From assembly GCA_000611775.1 (NCBI GenBank), contig KK106985.1, positions 1,412,291-1,476,290 on the forward strand: a DNA stretch of 64,000 nt, given 5' to 3'. This DNA is from Umbilicaria muhlenbergii. Lineage: Eukaryota; Ascomycota; Lecanoromycetes; Umbilicariales; Umbilicariaceae. This document shows, piece by piece, positions 1 to 9,711 of this stretch (the stretch's first letter is position 1; every line of letters starts with the position of its first letter). Both the position numbers and the translations under genes were made by a program. The notes under the pieces are model-generated. The model searched no databases. It was not told the origin of the DNA and was given only the letters and a program-made list of their open reading frames with translations.

Positions 1-1153
1 CAGGATCGAGGATGAACGCAACATTCTTCATCCTCCCTTCGGTAAGCCTCTTCTTCCAATTGACCTTATGCTCGTCAAATCGCTTGCATGCCGCATCAAG
101 ATCATCTACCGATACGCAAATGTGCCCAAACCCTTGTGGTTCGCTGTTACCGTCATGGTATTTGAAGTTGGGATCTTTCTCCGTGCCATAGTTCCAGGTC
201 AATTCAAGGAGACCCTCGCGATCTGCCACTGGGTTAACGCCGTTGGCGGATTCTGTCGGGACACTCTTTTCCCCTGGGTAGCCGAGGAAATACAGGTTGA
301 AACCAGCAGACTCGTTTTCAGAGGTCCGCATGAGGGTCATGCCCATGGTTTCTTGGTAGAACTTCAATGACGCCTGGTGATCTTTTATCCGGATCATGGT
401 GTGGTTCATGCGGTAACCCCCTGTGTTCGTCTCCTTGATCCCCTCGGTCTTATCGACAGGGCTAGAACAGACGTCAGCTTGACCGATAGGTACACAGGTG
501 AAAGAAAGTATTCTCACTTTTGCCCAATGATCTCCACCCAGTAATCGTCTGGATCCAAAGCGAACGCAATGCTCTTCATCCGCCCATCCGTCAACTTCTT
601 TTGGAACTTGTACCCTGCTTCTTCGATTCTTGAGCAGGCAGCCTGAATGTTGTCAACCGAGATGCAGACATGTCCAAAACCCTTGCCAGGATCGGAGTTG
701 CCGTTGGCGACTTTGTAGTTGGGATCGGACTCGGTGCCATAGTTGTGGGTAAGCTCGATGATACCTTCACGGTCGCTCCAGTGAGCGCCAGGGGATGCGC
801 TGTCAGGCGAGTCATATGCAAGGAAATAGAGGTCGAATTTATTGTCTGGGAATTCGAACTTCTGAATCTGTTTCATGCCAAGGAATTCGTAGAACTTCAC
901 TATGGATCCAGTCAGTATGCGGGGAAACATCAAAGGAGAGTCGATCTGATCCCGAATAACAGAGCCGCATGCGCTTGTAGATCCCATACGGCCGTTCTCC
1001 GGTAGGGCAAAGGGGAAGGCTGAGAGGCTACCTGAGGCTTTGGGATCCTTCACTCGAAGCATCGAGTCTATGGTTCCATCAGCAGTTGCACATGCATGCT
1101 GAACAATCTTGCATACGATTGAACTTATACTTTGAAGTGTCCGAAGAAGCCAT
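1..1153 (-). CDS. GLO1: Glyoxalase I (lactoylglutathione lyase), two-domain, C-terminus cut by window edge
   Basis: Converts the methylglyoxal-glutathione hemithioacetal to S-lactoylglutathione in the cytosol. Exons are 1153–1117, 1067–1032, 899–518 and 461 to beyond base 1. The introns (49, 132 and 56 bp) have GT/AG ends, with CTGAT or CTGAC branch sites in the first and third. The spliced start MASSDTSKYKFNHSM fits fungal Glo1, and each junction restores the family alignment (for example KDPKAS joined to VKFYEFLGM). Two glyoxalase repeats lie in tandem, as in yeast Glo1: roughly residues 11–155 and from about 175. Both contain the GFGH(V/I)C(I/V)S and ELT-NYGTE blocks. About 305 residues are visible; some 15 C-terminal ones are missing beyond the window. 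Four AGGGG/CCCCT stress elements lie 230–290 bp upstream. Family assignment is secure. Confidence 0.95.
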
Positions 1154-2100
1154 TGTTGCGTATGATCTGCTTGCTGCGCAACGTTAGTACCCGCGGAAGA
1201 GGGCTCAGATCATCATGCAGGCCATACCCGAGTCGACAATGCTTGGTTTGAAGCAAAGGGTTGTTCGAGTACGTGTCAAACTTCGAAAAGCAAACATATA
1301 TTACACGACTGATATGTGCAGGAGGGAAGATGGTCTGCGAGTTGCGTCCAAAGAGTGTACTGCAATGACGTGAGCGTTGGAGGGGAGGGGCTGATCCCCT
1401 CGGGGAGAGCCTCCTCAGCCCCACTCAGCAGAGCAGGGGCCAAAGCATCCCATGCTTGCGATTTGAACCAAAGGAGCTTCCACAACAGCCAATATTATTA
1501 TTAATTGCCGAGGACCGTGAGCACATGCGATACCGATCGGTTGTGCGAGGACTGCGCGAATGTAAGATCATGCGCTATCAGCATGCTACACTGCAATTTG
1601 ATGCGGGAATGGGACCTTGAACGGTGCAGCGTGGGGATGCTGCGTCTTGCATCATAAATGCTTAAGAGAAAAGCCAGCGGCACGCGATCTGGCAGGGGGG
1701 ACTGATAAGCTTGTCTGAGCACCCCATATCATTGCTCGACAACCGCAGATTCTTCCTGCAACAATCTCACACCCTTGATGATGTCTGTATAAAGACCAAG
1801 TGGCAGCATGATGATTTATCCGTTTGGGTTGTGACGTTGCTGCCTTTGCATTAGAAAGCTTGCTTCCACTAGAGGCTGGAAAAGCCCTAATAAACGCAAA
1901 CACCTCTGATGCAGCGACGATAGCTCTTTCCAGCCCCAATAGCTTGATCTGCTCGCACAGTAAGGGGAAGTCTGACCTGTCGCACTGCGGGACAAGGTAA
2001 GGGCATCCAAGTTCCAATCTCACCACCAATTGCTCCCCTCCAACCCCACGATCTCCACATCCACAACCCGACGCTTGAGAGTACAGAGACTAACAGCACC
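1154..2100. other. Divergent intergenic region, GLO1 / LAMTOR2-like
   Basis: It holds the promoters of both divergent genes. A cluster of stress-response elements lies near 1381–1439. No open frame here shows protein-like composition or a recognisable motif. Confidence 0.6.
1381..1439. promoter_or_regulatory. Cluster of four stress-response elements (STRE) upstream of GLO1
   Basis: AGGGG occurs at 1381–1385, 1386–1390 and 1435–1439, and its complement CCCCT at 1396–1400. They lie 230–290 bp upstream of the GLO1 start. STREs are bound by Msn2/Msn4-type C2H2 factors, and yeast GLO1 is known to be stress-induced. Function here is inferred from the motif and position only. Confidence 0.4.
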
Positions 2101-3057
2101 ATGGCGTACGCAGGCAGAAATTCCAACCCATCGGCCAGGCACCTTGACATCGACGAAGAGCAGACCCAGCGCTACCGCCACTGCAACGAATGCGGCCCGA
2201 ACTCATTCTGCACCCACTCTGATGACGACGACACACCACCCCCCTTCGACGAAAAAACCGACCCCATCACCGCAGTCCACCGTATCCTCGGCCCCGCCTA
2301 CCCCTCCCCCGTGTTCCAGATGTTGAACCCACAAAACCTCTCCGGCCTCCTGACCGAAAACGTCGACCAGCACGCCAGCGGTTACCTGTAAGTCACACCC
2401 TCGCCATCTCCTCCACTCGCACTCCGCCAACCTCATCACTAACAACCCCACCCCAGCATCTTCACCGACCATGGCACCCTCCTCGCCTACAGCGACAACA
2501 CCCCCCTAAAATTCGCCCGCAAAGCCTCCGCCCTCACGGCGCTGACCTGGCGGCTGACCGAAGCCTCCCTGCTGAGCGCCACAACGATGCAAGCGACTTC
2601 GACCCCGAGTATCAGCGCCGCGCCGCTGAAGACGGTCGAGACGGCTACCGCGAATGGAGGAGAGTTGCAGATGATGGTGACGGAGGTGGAGGATAGGACG
2701 CTGGTGGTGGAGTATGTGAAGGAGAAGATCTTGGTTGTGGCTATGAAGGAGACGGGGGAGGTTTATGGGGGAGGTAAGCGGGCGGAGGGGGAGGAGAGTG
2801 GTAGTGGCGGTGGGGGTGAGAGTGTGAGCTCAGGAGGTGGAGAGGGGAGCGAGAGTGAGATTAGTGCGGGAGAGGGAGGGTCGAGTACAGACACTGCAGG
2901 TGCCGGGCGAGCGGGGAGTGAGTCGAGTACAACAGGTGATGGACTTGGCGGGGAGGGTTTCACGAAGCTGCAGATCCTAAAACTGAAGACCAAGGGTTTG
3001 AGAGATGCGCTGCGCGTCGACCTCAAGGACTTCAGGATGCCTGAGACGTTCACATGA
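2101..3057 (+). CDS. Roadblock/LC7 protein similar to LAMTOR2 (Ragulator/EGO-type subunit)
   Basis: Exons are 2101–2387 and 2457–3057 (69-bp intron with a CACTAAC branch), giving 295 aa. The core resembles human LAMTOR2: FQMLNPQNLSGLLTENV, then the strand GTLLAYS, a VEYVKEKILVVAMKET strand, and a final amphipathic segment starting LKLKTKGLRDAL. LAMTOR2 pairs with LAMTOR3 in the vacuole/lysosome scaffold that activates Rag GTPases for TORC1, so a role in nutrient sensing at the vacuole is likely but inferred. Two oddities stand out. There is a roughly 73-residue N-terminal extension, partly acidic, so translation might instead start at the ATG near 2320. A Gly/Ser/Glu-rich insert of about 80 residues separates the last strand from the final helix. 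GEM1 follows convergently 203 bp away. Confidence 0.72.
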
Positions 3058-3260
3058 AGATCGAGAAGCTACAGCTCACAGAAGGGTGTACGGGGGCAGA
3101 TGTTCAAGGGTTTTATTGATTTGAATACTTTAGGCGCACAAGGCGAGATACCCCGGACTGCAGGCAGACAGTAATTCCACAATATATTCCATACCGGTCC
3201 ATGCAATGCAACACCTCTCAATTCCTACAACTTTTGACACTCAAGTCATATACATCGACC

Positions 3261-5225
3261 TCACTCCGCAGCGCTCGCCCTCCTCCAAATCGCCACAAAC
3301 GCCGCCCCCGCACATATCACCGCCCCCAGCGCAATATACAAATTCGTCCGATCCGGCCCCTCCTCGTCGTTCTTCGGAAACGCCGTGCTCGGCCACGTCG
3401 CCGCCTCGGCGATCTGCACGAACAATTCCAAGATGGGCTGCCACGTGACGCTCACATGCAGCGGCGCATTCATCTTCAACCCCGCCGTGTACTCATCCGG
3501 CTGCACTTCCGACCGTTGCGTCGTCTTGTCCAGATCCGCCTTCAGCGCCACGTACAGGCTCGGCAGTTCCTCCAGCTGCGGAAACTTGGTGCGCAGCGAG
3601 GGGATATAGTCGAAGCTGTCCGGGTCGCTGGAGTCGTAGGTGTAGACGATGATGTCGCATTCGTCGAGCTTGGCTTTGTTTTCCAAGATGGCGGGTTCGA
3701 GCTCGCCGTGCTCTTCGAGGATGAGGTAGCATTGCTTGCCGCCGGGCAGCTCGACGCTGTTGACGGCCGTGCGCGGTTTTATCGTGGGGTGGTAGGTTGG
3801 CGTGAAGGGGCGGGAGAGGAAGGAGTCGAGCAGGCTGGATTTGCCGCTGCCGGGGCCGCCGAGGATGTAGGCCAGGACGACGTTGCGCTCGACGCGGCCG
3901 GGGCGTTTTCGCCGTTTGCGGGCTTTGGTGATTTTGAGGGCGGTGGTGGTGATGGAGGGCGTGGAGGGCGAGGTGGTGGGGCATCCGAAGCCGAGGTAGG
4001 CGAGGTAGGCGAGGGTGGTTTTGGGTTCGCGGAAGGTGGTCATGCTCCATTGGGCCAGCCAGCCTTGCAGGGTGATGTGTCCGGCTTCGTTCCGGACGGT
4101 CGAGGAGGGGAAGGACGAGTCTACCCACGAGGGTGGGAGGCCGGGCGTTGGAGAGAAGAGGGCGGAGAGCTCGGCGTCGTTGAGGCCGCCGTCGTTGTCT
4201 TTGTCGAAGAGGAGGAAGAGGTCGACGAAGAAGCGGTAGCCTGCGGGGGAAAGTTCGGCAGAGGAGTATTGCGGGACATCGAATTTGGGATGCAGAAAGC
4301 TGTCCTTGAGGCTGAGGCTGTCGGTATAGTAAAAGGTTCTCAGAATGATCCAGACAGTCTCATGGCGGCCCTTCTCGGCGAACATCTTGTTGAGGAGTAT
4401 GAAACCCCGCTCATCGATGCCCTGGTCCGTCATAGAGTCGGGCAAGTATTTCCGGATCGCTTGCTTGATGTTTTCCAGATCATCGGGCCCCAAAGGCTTG
4501 CCAAAGCATTTGGTCTGAAAGTCATGGATCTCTTTATCACTCAAATACCCATTCTGGTCTTTATCGCAAAGATAGAAAACCCTCTGTAAGGCCGAGATTG
4601 CCGCAGGTTTCAAGTTCGACTCTTTGGAGTCGAACAGAGGTGCTATTGGATGCGTGACAGCTTTCTGGCAGAGGAAGAAGACCTCATTGATGTTATGATG
4701 CTCCCTTGCACTAGTGCGGATGCCCGAGTCTATTTCTTTGAACTCGGCCATGACGGGCAGCATCTCATCATCAACAACCTGTGCCGTACTACCGCCGGCG
4801 GCCAAGTCTGACTTGTTGGCACAAAGTACAACAGGTACGTTGACGCCCAGGGAACGGAAGTATGGCATCCAAAAAAGCGCCACACGTTCGTAACTATAGT
4901 GGTCCGAGTAAACCAGAAGTATTACATTGCACTTTCGGATCTCCTTTTTGAGGGTATCGCGCTCCTGCGGCAGGGCCGACGTATCGACTATGGTGGTAGT
5001 TACATTCTCAGGTGTGCCAATACTTGGAGGGATGGTGGTTTGTGGTAGGACGGGCTGGATCTTTGTGGTGACGAAGACATCCTTGACCAGGGAAGCAACC
5101 AAACTTGATTTCCCAACGGATTCGTCCCCGCAAACACAGATTCTTACTGGAATACACTTGTTAGCTGTGTACCTTGGGCCGAAAGTGAGTGGCGGAGAAG
5201 TCCTTCCTGCCATACCTGCGGACAT
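3261..5225 (-). CDS. GEM1: Mitochondrial Rho GTPase (Miro)
   Basis: Tail-anchored outer-membrane GTPase needed for mitochondrial morphology, inheritance and ER–mitochondria contact. Exons are 5225–5216 (ten bases, ATGTCCGCAG) and 5146–3261. The 69-bp intron has a GCTAAC branch. The joined start [18 protein letters not shown] matches the family; reading through the intron would give a false 23-residue insert. It encodes 631 aa. Domain order: first GTPase (G1 GDESVGKS near residue 9, G4 NKSD), EF-hand [12 protein letters not shown] near residue 200, second EF-hand [12 protein letters not shown] near 325, second GTPase with P-loop GGPGSGKSS near 435, and a C-terminal membrane anchor [18 protein letters not shown]. 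All the expected parts are present and nothing looks broken. Confidence 0.96.
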   Translation of the reverse strand: MSAGMAGRTSPPLTFGPRYTANKCIPVRICVCGDESVGKSSLVASLVKDVFVTTKIQPVLPQTTIPPSIGTPENVTTTIVDTSALPQERDTLKKEIRKCNVILLVYSDHYSYERVALFWMPYFRSLGVNVPVVLCANKSDLAAGGSTAQVVDDEMLPVMAEFKEIDSGIRTSAREHHNINEVFFLCQKAVTHPIAPLFDSKESNLKPAAISALQRVFYLCDKDQNGYLSDKEIHDFQTKCFGKPLGPDDLENIKQAIRKYLPDSMTDQGIDERGFILLNKMFAEKGRHETVWIILRTFYYTDSLSLKDSFLHPKFDVPQYSSAELSPAGYRFFVDLFLLFDKDNDGGLNDAELSALFSPTPGLPPSWVDSSFPSSTVRNEAGHITLQGWLAQWSMTTFREPKTTLAYLAYLGFGCPTTSPSTPSITTTALKITKARKRRKRPGRVERNVVLAYILGGPGSGKSSLLDSFLSRPFTPTYHPTIKPRTAVNSVELPGGKQCYLILEEHGELEPAILENKAKLDECDIIVYTYDSSDPDSFDYIPSLRTKFPQLEELPSLYVALKADLDKTTQRSEVQPDEYTAGLKMNAPLHVSVTWQPILELFVQIAEAATWPSTAFPKNDEEGPDRTNLYIALGAVICAGAAFVAIWRRASAAE

Positions 5226-6099
5226 TGTCGGGGAGGGACCACTCGGGCCAAACTCTGGACTACGGCAGCGGTGGAGCCTTCATAGATCTCTTTCGTATAG
5301 CGAGGTCATTGGCTACAATCGACGTCGATTATTCATCGATGAGGTAGCTAGCCTTATCTATACGATACGATGGTACGTATGTCACATGCTCTTCACTTGC
5401 GATGTCAAGGAAGTCGAGAGGGTAAGGCTGAGGATGAGGATGAGGATACCTAAGGTAGGTAAGGTACCTTAGTGGGATGAGAACGATCGACAGGGCTCCC
5501 TTGGCGGGTGGAACAGTCGATTGGAAGGGGATGAATGGGTCCCTGCCGGCCACGAGGCGGTGACTTTCCTGCAGAGTGACGCAAGGCAGCAGAAGACAGA
5601 AGACCCTGGCACGCCTGCACGCCTGCACGCCTGGAAGCATGAAGCAGCGACACCTACATGTACCTTAGCACTCTTAGGTAGCCGTACAAATGCGCCTCCT
5701 GATCCCGTGCGGTTCCATTATTTAATTGGCATCTTCCTGGGCCGAGTGGTGGCATGCGCATGATTGGACAGAGTCTCCCCGGGAGTCTGCATCAGTCCTC
5801 ATCTTCAGGCATCTGCTGCTCTATATCACACTCGGATATTGAAGTAGATTAATCTACTCCTTATGCGCAGAGTGCAATCCTCAACGAAACGAGCGGCGCC
5901 AAACTACGGATGCCCCGCACTACGCTAGTACCTCCGGACTCCGTGTCGCCCATGGATGACCGCCGGGTGCATCTGGCAGCCTGCAGTGCTGGAGCCTCTA
6001 GACCGTTGGCGCCCTCTACCACTAAAGAACCTCTTTGATCTAAGGCATTCTTTTCAATCCCCTCTTGCTAGCTTCCGGCTGCGGCGTTGTAGCGTTATC
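5226..6099. other. Divergent intergenic region, GEM1 / creC
   Basis: It contains a CCTAAGGTA/GGTACCTTA-rich stretch at 5448–5472, a tandem CACGCCTG run near 5611–5633, and a perfect 16-bp palindrome at 5843–5858. No coding sequence is supported. Confidence 0.6.
5843..5858. repeat. Perfect 16-bp palindrome in the creC upstream region
   Basis: AGTAGATTAATCTACT reads identically on both strands, about 240 bp upstream of the creC start. It may be an operator for a dimeric factor; this is inferred from symmetry only. Confidence 0.5.
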
Positions 6100-8428
6100 A
6101 TGTTGTGAGTATTCCGTATGCAGCAATCGATCGATACGCCCGGCCAATCGCAGAACGTGCTGATAACAGTGCTACCAGCGTCTTGCCTCCACCTCCTAGA
6201 TATCCAGTCCAGAATGCCTACAACAACAATGTTACCAATGGTTTGGTCCTTCCAATGGTCGAAACGATTAATACCGTCGGCCACCCTTCTGGCCCTGAAT
6301 ATCAATTAGTTGTTGGCGAAGGTGATGCCCAAAGACCTCGAAGAATGACTTCGCTTCTGATTGGGGACGATAGGTACATACACTCTGCGAGACGACCTAC
6401 ATCTTGCGACGCCTCCTCCGCACCCCTCAGACGCCCCTCCCACCAATCCAAATCCTCTAGCAACGACACCCGCGCCTCCAACCGCAGGTGTAAAGCTCTC
6501 CCTCGTCAATGCAAGCCCTCGCAAAGCAACCCATCCGTTATACAAAGTCACTACATCCTCTACTGCCAGATCATTCTTGGGCACGTACAGCATTAGAGAA
6601 AGCGAAAAGGAACCTCGCAAGTCTGACGAGACGGGCAGTGATGGACTCCCGGCGCAGGCGTCTCTCGCTAGCACACATGGGAAGAGTCCAGTGTTTGGAG
6701 AGGGAAATGTACTGTTATCGCCAGCGATCGGAAAGGAAGGCACGAAAAGACGGAAACCGAAGACCAACATGGTAAAGAGCAATTCATCATTCATATCACG
6801 AGTTATCCCACACGACGCCTTGAACAAAAGGTTACAAGACCGTAGCTCCGAAAGCCTCTTTGCCTTTGCGAACATCAACAGGGCCTTCCAGTGGTTAGAT
6901 CTGTCTTCGGCCGCCACCAAGGTACCCTCTGCGACACCCTTTTGCCGTATATGGAGCTTATGAACTGTACAGACTGAACCACTGATCAAGATATTATTCA
7001 CTAAATCACATATTCTCTGCCATGACATAAATTTGGTGACGAAGAGTGCTGGCCATGTGGACGTCATTATGGGCTCTTCTTCAGGGGATATACTTTGGTA
7101 TGAACCAATGTCACAGAAATATGGTCGAATCAACAAAAATGTGGGTGGCTTGTCTGCCAACTTCACCAGCTGCTTATTGCGATTAGGGCGCCATCAACCT
7201 TTCACCAATCTCCGCTATACGCTGGTTGCCAGGGTCTGAGAACCTTTTCTTGGCCTCACATATGGATGGAACCCTTATAGTATATGACAAAGAGAAAGAT
7301 GATGCGGCTTTTCTGCCCGAAGAGAACGGCGCATCTGTGGAAGAGAAGAATGGCAACGTGGCGGAACATCTATCTTTACATATCTACAAGTCGGTCAACT
7401 CGAGAAATCAGAAGGTCAACCCCGTCGCTTCGTGGAAGATATCAAACCAGAAGATTAATGGCTTTGCTTTCTCTCCCGATGGCCGCCATCTCGCTGTAGT
7501 TTCCGAAGATGGGTCGTTACGGATTATCGATTATATTAAAGAACAGTGGGTCTGCATGAACACATATGTTGAGAAAGCAGAAGAGGCTGATCGAACACAG
7601 GCTAACCGATGTGTATACGAGTTACTATGGTGGCTTCATGTGCGTTTGCTGGTCGCCAGACGGTAAGTACGTCTTGACAGGCGGCCAGGACGACCTGGTG
7701 TCGATATGGTCCTTGACAGAACGGCAAATTGTCGCTCGTTGCCCGGGTCATCATTCGTGGGTGACGGCCGTGGCATTCGATCCATGGAGGTGCGATGACC
7801 GCAATTATCGTTTTGGTAGTGTGGGGGACGATTGTAGGTTGCTTCTATGGGACTTTAATGTTGGCATGTTACGTCGACCGAAAGCGGCGGTATGTCGTGT
7901 TCTGATCCATGGGTTCGCTCTGGACGTTGCAACATTACTAATCTTTTTGGAAGGTATCTGTCCGTCAAAGAGGTAGTGTATCGTCTCACTTGGCAGGCCC
8001 GCGGCAACGACCGGAGAGCCAGGCAACGTCACGGTATCGCTCTAACTCAAACATTTCTTCATATGATGTGGATGAGGAGGAGTTGATTGAGCATCCCGTC
8101 GAATCGCGGATGCAGACGGCAGAACTGCCTCCTGTTATGGTAGGTTATACATCCAAAGGGATGCAAGACATCCGACTGACGAAGCTTGCCACAGTCCAAG
8201 GCCATCGACCCAGATCCACTGTGCTGGATCGGCTTTGAGGAAGATTGTATTGTAACGTCCTGCGCCGAAGGTGAGTGCACCCGATCAAGCATCTCTGTAA
8301 TTCCCGTAGCCTCCACATAGGTTTGTTCTGACCGTGCTGAAGGTCATATTCGCACATGGGACCGGCCGAAGGAAGGGGTGAATGGCAGCCAGATAGCATT
8401 GTCGCCACCTGGAAGTAACCATGCGTAG
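6100..8428 (+). CDS. creC: Catabolite repression WD40 protein CreC
   Basis: WD-repeat protein that, in Aspergillus, stabilises the deubiquitinase CreB and so supports carbon catabolite repression. Nine exons: 6100–6104, 6170–6321, 6374–6921, 6991–7140, 7187–7545, 7601–7889, 7954–8139, 8195–8270, 8343–8428. Every junction keeps frame and family order, giving 616 aa. The start codon sits in a five-base exon (ATGTT), and the next exon gives the family start (MF, then VLPPPPRY). The conserved block [16 protein letters not shown] is followed by a Pro/Ser-rich linker, then [15 protein letters not shown] and WD repeats including [38 protein letters not shown] and [12 protein letters not shown]. The protein ends in the typical [18 protein letters not shown] blade. 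Its next neighbour, creD, belongs to the same regulatory circuit. Intron count seems high for this gene. Confidence 0.95.
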
Positions 8429-9711
8429 AGAACGCTCGGTAGGATTGTTATCGCCATGGCGATATTCTTGCGATATTATTCCCGTGTCCCCTTATGTCCG
8501 GTATGCAGTGATCTGTCAGTGGTCACACATACCTTTGTCGGGCGATAAAACTATCATTGGGTCATTGGATAATAATAAAAGCTGTGCAAGGAGTAGAGTT
8601 ATCAGAGGCTCCACAAAATTACTTGGAAACGCCAGTCACAGGGCAAAAGAAATCTGCAATACTGACGAATGAGCTGCTAGAGTGAGGGTAAAGATGACAC
8701 TTTGACACTTCATGATAACACGATTGTGAGACGGTTTACACATGCTTTGCGCAAGAATTCTCACGAGGCGATTGTGTGGACATTCATGAAGTACATGGGT
8801 TGCCAATCAGTGGCCTCACCGAATTTTCTTCCGGGACCGTATCCAATAACGGAGGCATACCGTAGCCTGATAGGTTTCATTACTCGCCTCTGTGTCTGTT
8901 CATCATGACCACGATATTAGATGGACATGCAAATGCACGGCGGTTTCTTTCATACGATGATCGGCAGGGTACGCTACTCTGCCTCGTCTGCCTTCAGTCT
9001 CGGATCGTGCCTATGAAGTGCTGTGGATACTCGCCATGATCGCCTCACGGCTGGCTCCCGTGGTTCGAGTTGTTCGTCTTATCTGACTTTCCGGTTTGAG
9101 CTTGGCTGGAGGACTATCTCTTCTCTGGAACTTCTAGCTCAGGAAGTAGCTACGACATGCGACAGGCGCCCGTCCATGCACCGAGGACCCACCGGCTGAT
9201 GAACATACCTTACCTTGGTACAAATACAAGCTTTCCCAAAGACAATCTCATCTTGCAATCGCCATCACCGTTGTTTTTCTGACTCACCGTCCTAGTCCTC
9301 GAGCTGTCCTCCTCAGCTGTCCCCCTTTATCACCAGCGACATTAACAAAGTCGCTGCGGCAAGATCCCATCGCTTTAGGTTTGCAAGCCTGAGCCTTACA
9401 GGGATCAAGCGCCGACGCCGAAGGCTGTCCTGCATGCGGATAAGCTGCACGCCTTGCACGCCTTGCACCTCTGCGCGCCCCTGCACGTCACTGCCGGGCC
9501 GGTCCTGATAGGCTGCCATCATTGTATATTTCCCCAAAATTGCCTCAGTGTCGCTGCGCCATCCGCAGTCTGTGATTCCGCAGTGTGTGAAGCCCTTCGG
9601 CTTTCGGCTTTCCGTCTCTGGCCGTCAATGAACAAAGTGACCGTCACCTAGCAACCACATGCTGTTCGAACTTGACGGCGGCGCGAGTTGCAAACTTCCT
9701 GACAGTCGGGC
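8429..9711. other. Intergenic region between creC and creD
   Basis: 1.28 kb between tandem genes. It includes a 16-bp palindrome TATCGCCATGGCGATA at 8449–8464, about 20 bp past the creC stop, and a GCACGCCTT tandem near 9448–9470. No convincing gene, RNA or repeat family is visible. Confidence 0.55.

Noticed and set aside
514-1062. Single-frame glyoxalase reading with an insert after KDPKAS
   Set aside because: The insert is intron sequence. Splicing 1031–900 restores the family alignment and joins both glyoxalase domains into one gene.
3201-4589. Long open frame (about 460 codons) on the plus strand
   Set aside because: It is antisense to the GEM1 coding exon. It shows no domain, and its biased composition follows from GEM1 codon use.
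8429-9711. Possible extra gene between creC and creD
   Set aside because: Only short frames occur, with no domain and no splice-joined continuation. It is better treated as intergenic.
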